From Bacillota bacterium (GTDB lineage: Bacteria > Bacillota > Limnochordia > Darwinibacteriales > JAAYFS01), in the NCBI GenBank assembly GCA_012728115.1, contig JAAYFS010000023.1, positions 1-64,000 on the forward strand: DNA of 64,000 bases, in the 5' to 3' direction. Shown piece by piece: positions 61,491 to 64,000 of the stretch (its first letter is position 1; each line of letters opens with the position of its first letter). Under the pieces are notes generated by a model, which did not search any database, had not been told where the DNA came from, and saw only the letters and a list, made by a program, of their open reading frames with translations. A program made the position numbers and the translations under genes.

Positions 61491-62624
61491 ATGAATATTA
61501 ACAAAACACGATTGATTGAAGAGTTCATCGAACTAGTATCAACCGATAGTGGTACTGGCGAGGAAAGAGAGATCGCTGATAAACTTACCGCAAAACTTAA
61601 AGCTCTTGGCTGTAGCGTCTACGAAGACGATGCATGGAAAACACTCAAGGAACGCTCAATCGAGAGCAATACAGGAAATCTAGTTGCCAAACTCGACGGC
61701 ACCCAGAAAGATGTACCAACTTTACTATTTTGTGCCCATATGGATAGAGTAACCCCTGGAAAAGGAATAAAACCTATCATCGAAAATGATATTATCAAAA
61801 GTGATGGCACTACAATCCTAGCTGCAGACGATGTTGCTGGTATCGTCGCTATCCTTGAAGGTGTGCGCACCATTCAAGAAAATGGCATCGAACATGGGGA
61901 TATCGAAATCGTGTTTACTATTGCCGAGGAAGGTGGCCTCAATGGTGCGAAGGGATTAGATCCTTCAAGACTTGCTGCCACCCATGGATACTGTCTCGAT
62001 GCAAATGGGACGGTAGGAACCATCGTTACTAGTGCTCCAGCACAAAAAGGACTGAAAGTAAATATTTATGGAAAAGCTGCTCATGCTGGTATTAGTCCAG
62101 AATCAGGAATTAGCGCCATTTTAGTAGCTGCTAACGCACTCACCAGAATGCAACTGGGCAGAATCGACGAGGAAACTACTGCCAATATTGGAATATTCCA
62201 GGCTGGTGTTGCTACTAACATTATAACAGAACAAGCCTACTTAGAGGGTGAAATCCGATCACGAAATCCAGAAAAACTTAAAAAACATACCCAACATATT
62301 AAAGATGTTCTTACTGAGGTCGCTAATGAATTTGGTGCAAAAGTGGAAATCGAAATCAATGACTTATATCCTAGTTTCAACCTTACAGAAAACGATGCGG
62401 TTGTTCAATTAGCACTGCGTGCAGCAGCAAAAATCGACCTCCAACCAATTCTTGGAAAAACTGGTGGTGGAAGTGATGCCAATATCATCAATGGTAAAGG
62501 AATTCCTTCCGTAGTTCTTGGCCTTGGCTTTGAAGATGTTCATTCCACCAAGGAACGAATCGCTATTAGTGAATTGGAAAATGCTGCTCGATTAGTGGCT
62601 TCTTTAATAAAGGAAAATAAATAA
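61491..62624 (+). CDS. M20-family peptidase (PepT-like)
   Basis: A protein of 377 residues. Metal-binding features are FCAHMDRVTPG (His, Asp), LAADDVAGIVAILEG (bridging Asp), AEEGGLNGAKGL (catalytic Glu pair) and KTGGGSDANII/HSTKE near the end, with the dimerisation domain inserted at about 180-290. It resembles peptidase T-like aminotripeptidases of Firmicutes. ATG at 61491 with AGGAGGAC upstream; the frame extends back to 61434 without a ribosome binding site. Divergent from the ThrE pair. Confidence 0.92.
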   Translation: MNINKTRLIEEFIELVSTDSGTGEEREIADKLTAKLKALGCSVYEDDAWKTLKERSIESNTGNLVAKLDGTQKDVPTLLFCAHMDRVTPGKGIKPIIENDIIKSDGTTILAADDVAGIVAILEGVRTIQENGIEHGDIEIVFTIAEEGGLNGAKGLDPSRLAATHGYCLDANGTVGTIVTSAPAQKGLKVNIYGKAAHAGISPESGISAILVAANALTRMQLGRIDEETTANIGIFQAGVATNIITEQAYLEGEIRSRNPEKLKKHTQHIKDVLTEVANEFGAKVEIEINDLYPSFNLTENDAVVQLALRAAAKIDLQPILGKTGGGSDANIINGKGIPSVVLGLGFEDVHSTKERIAISELENAARLVASLIKENK

Positions 62625-62631
62625 GAAAAAC

Positions 62632-62682
62632 AAGAGCCTATTAACTTTATTCGTCGGACAGGTGAATTGTTAATAGGCTCTT
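62632..62682. terminator. Bidirectional intrinsic terminator
   Basis: AAGAGCCTATTAAC (62632-62645) pairs perfectly with GTTAATAGGCTCTT (62669-62682). T-rich on both sides, between the convergent peptidase and MATE genes. Confidence 0.88.
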
Positions 62683-62688
62683 ATTTAA

Positions 62689-64000
62689 TTATACCTTTAA
62701 CAATTTCCATTTGCCGCGTCTAAAAGTGATCCACATAAGTCCAGATCTGGTCACTAAATCAACAACCATCGCGATCCAGGCGCCTACCAAGCCAAGTTTA
62801 AAGGTAATTGCCAATAGATACGCAAGTGTTATTCTCAGACCTAAGAAGCCCATGGTAGTAATCTTCATAATAGTCTTGGTATCTCCTGCACCTCGCAACC
62901 CACCTGAGTAAGTTTGCAGAAACGCCAAAGGCGGTTGAGCGATCGCCACAAGTCTTAAACAGACCGCTGCTAAATCGATAACTTCTGGATCGGAAGTAAA
63001 AAGCGCAACGATTTGGTATGGGAAAAGGAAAAACAATGCCCCCATAATACTCATCACCACAAACGCCATTCTTGCTGAAATATTACCCGACTTTTCAGCA
63101 AGATCAGGATCATTAGCACCAAGGCTCTGCCCTACTAAGGTAGTTGCTGCCAAGGCGAATCCCCAGCCAGGCATGTAAGACAAGGATTCGGCATTAATTG
63201 CCACTTGGTGGGCAGCATACGATACTGTTCCTAAAGACGCTACAATCATGGTATACAAAAGTTGCCCGATCCTCATTGTTCCTTGCTCAAAAGCTGCTGG
63301 TAAACCGATGGTAAGAATTCTTTTGATAATTTTTTTATCGAATCTATAAGGACCCTTGAGGTTAACGCTAAGTAAAGGGCTACGCAACAATACCACTAAA
63401 GCGATTATTCCACCTACCACTTGAGCAAGTGTTGTACCAAGAGCGGCTCCATTTACCCCCATCGCAGGGAACGGTCCATTACCATAAATGAAGAAATAGT
63501 TACCTACCAAATTTAAAATATTTACGGTCATGGTAACAAGCATTGGAGTTCTAGTATTTCCCGCCCCTCGCAGAACCGCATTAGTTATCATCAAAAAGAA
63601 ATTCATAATGACTGCAGCAGAAACAATCTTAACATATCCTGTACTTAAACTAAGTACCTCAGGTTCACTATTTTTAAATAATAGATGAAGGATATTTTGA
63701 CCAAAGAGCAGCAATATCGCCATCACTGATCCTGCAAGCACAATACCCATAAAGATTGACTGCCGTGCGACATCCCCTGCTTCTTTCGGTTCGCGTGCAC
63801 CAATGTGTCTAGCTACCAAGGCGGTACTTCCTGTCGATACAGCAGCAAAAACAGTGGTTGCAAACCAATTTATTTGGTTTGCCAAACCAACAGAAGCTAA
63901 TGCTTCTTTACCCAAACGCCCAACCATAATAGTATCCACTATTCCAACCGTCATCTGTAAACTCATTTCAATGATCGCTGGCCACGCTAAAATGAATACT
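62689..64000 (-). CDS. MATE-family efflux transporter (N-terminus beyond the window)
   Basis: At least 437 residues, with about eleven or twelve membrane helices. The open frame runs past an internal ATG at 63966 to the window edge (residues ILAWPAIIEMSLQ), so the true start lies outside. GIVDTIMVGRLG, STGSTALVARHIGA, NAVLRGAGNTRTPM and LRGAGDTKTIM are MATE marks with the usual internal repeat. It exports cationic compounds using Na+ or H+; the substrate is unknown. Confidence 0.92.
   Translation of the reverse strand, partial: VFILAWPAIIEMSLQMTVGIVDTIMVGRLGKEALASVGLANQINWFATTVFAAVSTGSTALVARHIGAREPKEAGDVARQSIFMGIVLAGSVMAILLLFGQNILHLLFKNSEPEVLSLSTGYVKIVSAAVIMNFFLMITNAVLRGAGNTRTPMLVTMTVNILNLVGNYFFIYGNGPFPAMGVNGAALGTTLAQVVGGIIALVVLLRSPLLSVNLKGPYRFDKKIIKRILTIGLPAAFEQGTMRIGQLLYTMIVASLGTVSYAAHQVAINAESLSYMPGWGFALAATTLVGQSLGANDPDLAEKSGNISARMAFVVMSIMGALFFLFPYQIVALFTSDPEVIDLAAVCLRLVAIAQPPLAFLQTYSGGLRGAGDTKTIMKITTMGFLGLRITLAYLLAITFKLGLVGAWIAMVVDLVTRSGLMWITFRRGKWKLLKV

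Overview
The window looks like chromosomal DNA from an anaerobic member of the Bacillota. It has moderate-to-low GC content, strong AGGAGG-type ribosome binding sites, many TTG and GTG starts, a Rex redox repressor, a complete Rnf complex, CotF-family spore-coat proteins and LiaF/PspC-type envelope genes. A gene cluster at 51.9-55.3 kb encodes a LolA-like carrier, a predicted outer-membrane barrel with a C-terminal aromatic residue and an M48 protease. This hints at a spore-forming lineage that has kept an outer membrane, of the kind known in Halanaerobiales, Negativicutes and some Limnochordia. The lineage is inference; no 16S gene is present. No insertion sequence, prophage, plasmid or CRISPR array was seen.

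Layout. 0-6 kb: the end of a Ca2+-type P-ATPase, then two ABC exporters flanking a DUF1854 protein. 6.2-8.4 kb: HelD. 8.66-8.98 kb: a non-coding unit with a consensus promoter and an intrinsic terminator, probably an orphan small RNA. 9-10.7 kb: metY behind a SAM-I riboswitch. 10.7-16.8 kb: a secreted protein, a DUF624 protein, a GH4 glycosidase, LiaF-like and PspC proteins, tRNA-Asn, a LysM coat-type protein and a small thiamine-binding-like protein. 17-21.4 kb: an FMN-binding secreted protein, DUF554, two coat proteins, FabI, DUF896, MarR and Rex. 21.5-24.2 kb: a NikR-headed metal ABC operon. 24.3-27 kb: an orphan protein, a phosphoesterase, a ParB-like protein and endonuclease III.

27-34.6 kb holds a ten-gene Mrp-type cation/proton antiporter operon. 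Its gene order matches the Mrp half of archaeal membrane-bound hydrogenase, but no hydrogenase genes are attached. 34.7-43 kb is a peptidoglycan block: an FtsI/SpoVD-type PBP, a DD-carboxypeptidase, a Fem ligase, alanine racemase, SppA, a Yip1 protein, CsoR and a LysM-M23 peptidase. 43-51.3 kb holds thioredoxin reductase, a KamA-family enzyme with glutamate 2,3-aminomutase residues, and rnfCDGEAB-apbE. 51.4-64 kb holds TrmL, the outer-membrane cluster, a glutamate-synthase-like flavoprotein, a B12-radical SAM protein, a TGS-kinase, a split ThrE exporter, a PepT-like peptidase and a MATE transporter cut by the window end.

How the parts fit together. Rnf couples ferredoxin and NAD to an ion gradient. 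The Mrp module exchanges cations for protons. ApbE would attach FMN to RnfG, RnfD and the secreted FMN-binding protein. Rex may control rnf through an 18-bp palindrome before rnfC. Glutamate 2,3-aminomutase would make beta-glutamate, a compatible solute that suits a sodium-handling cell.
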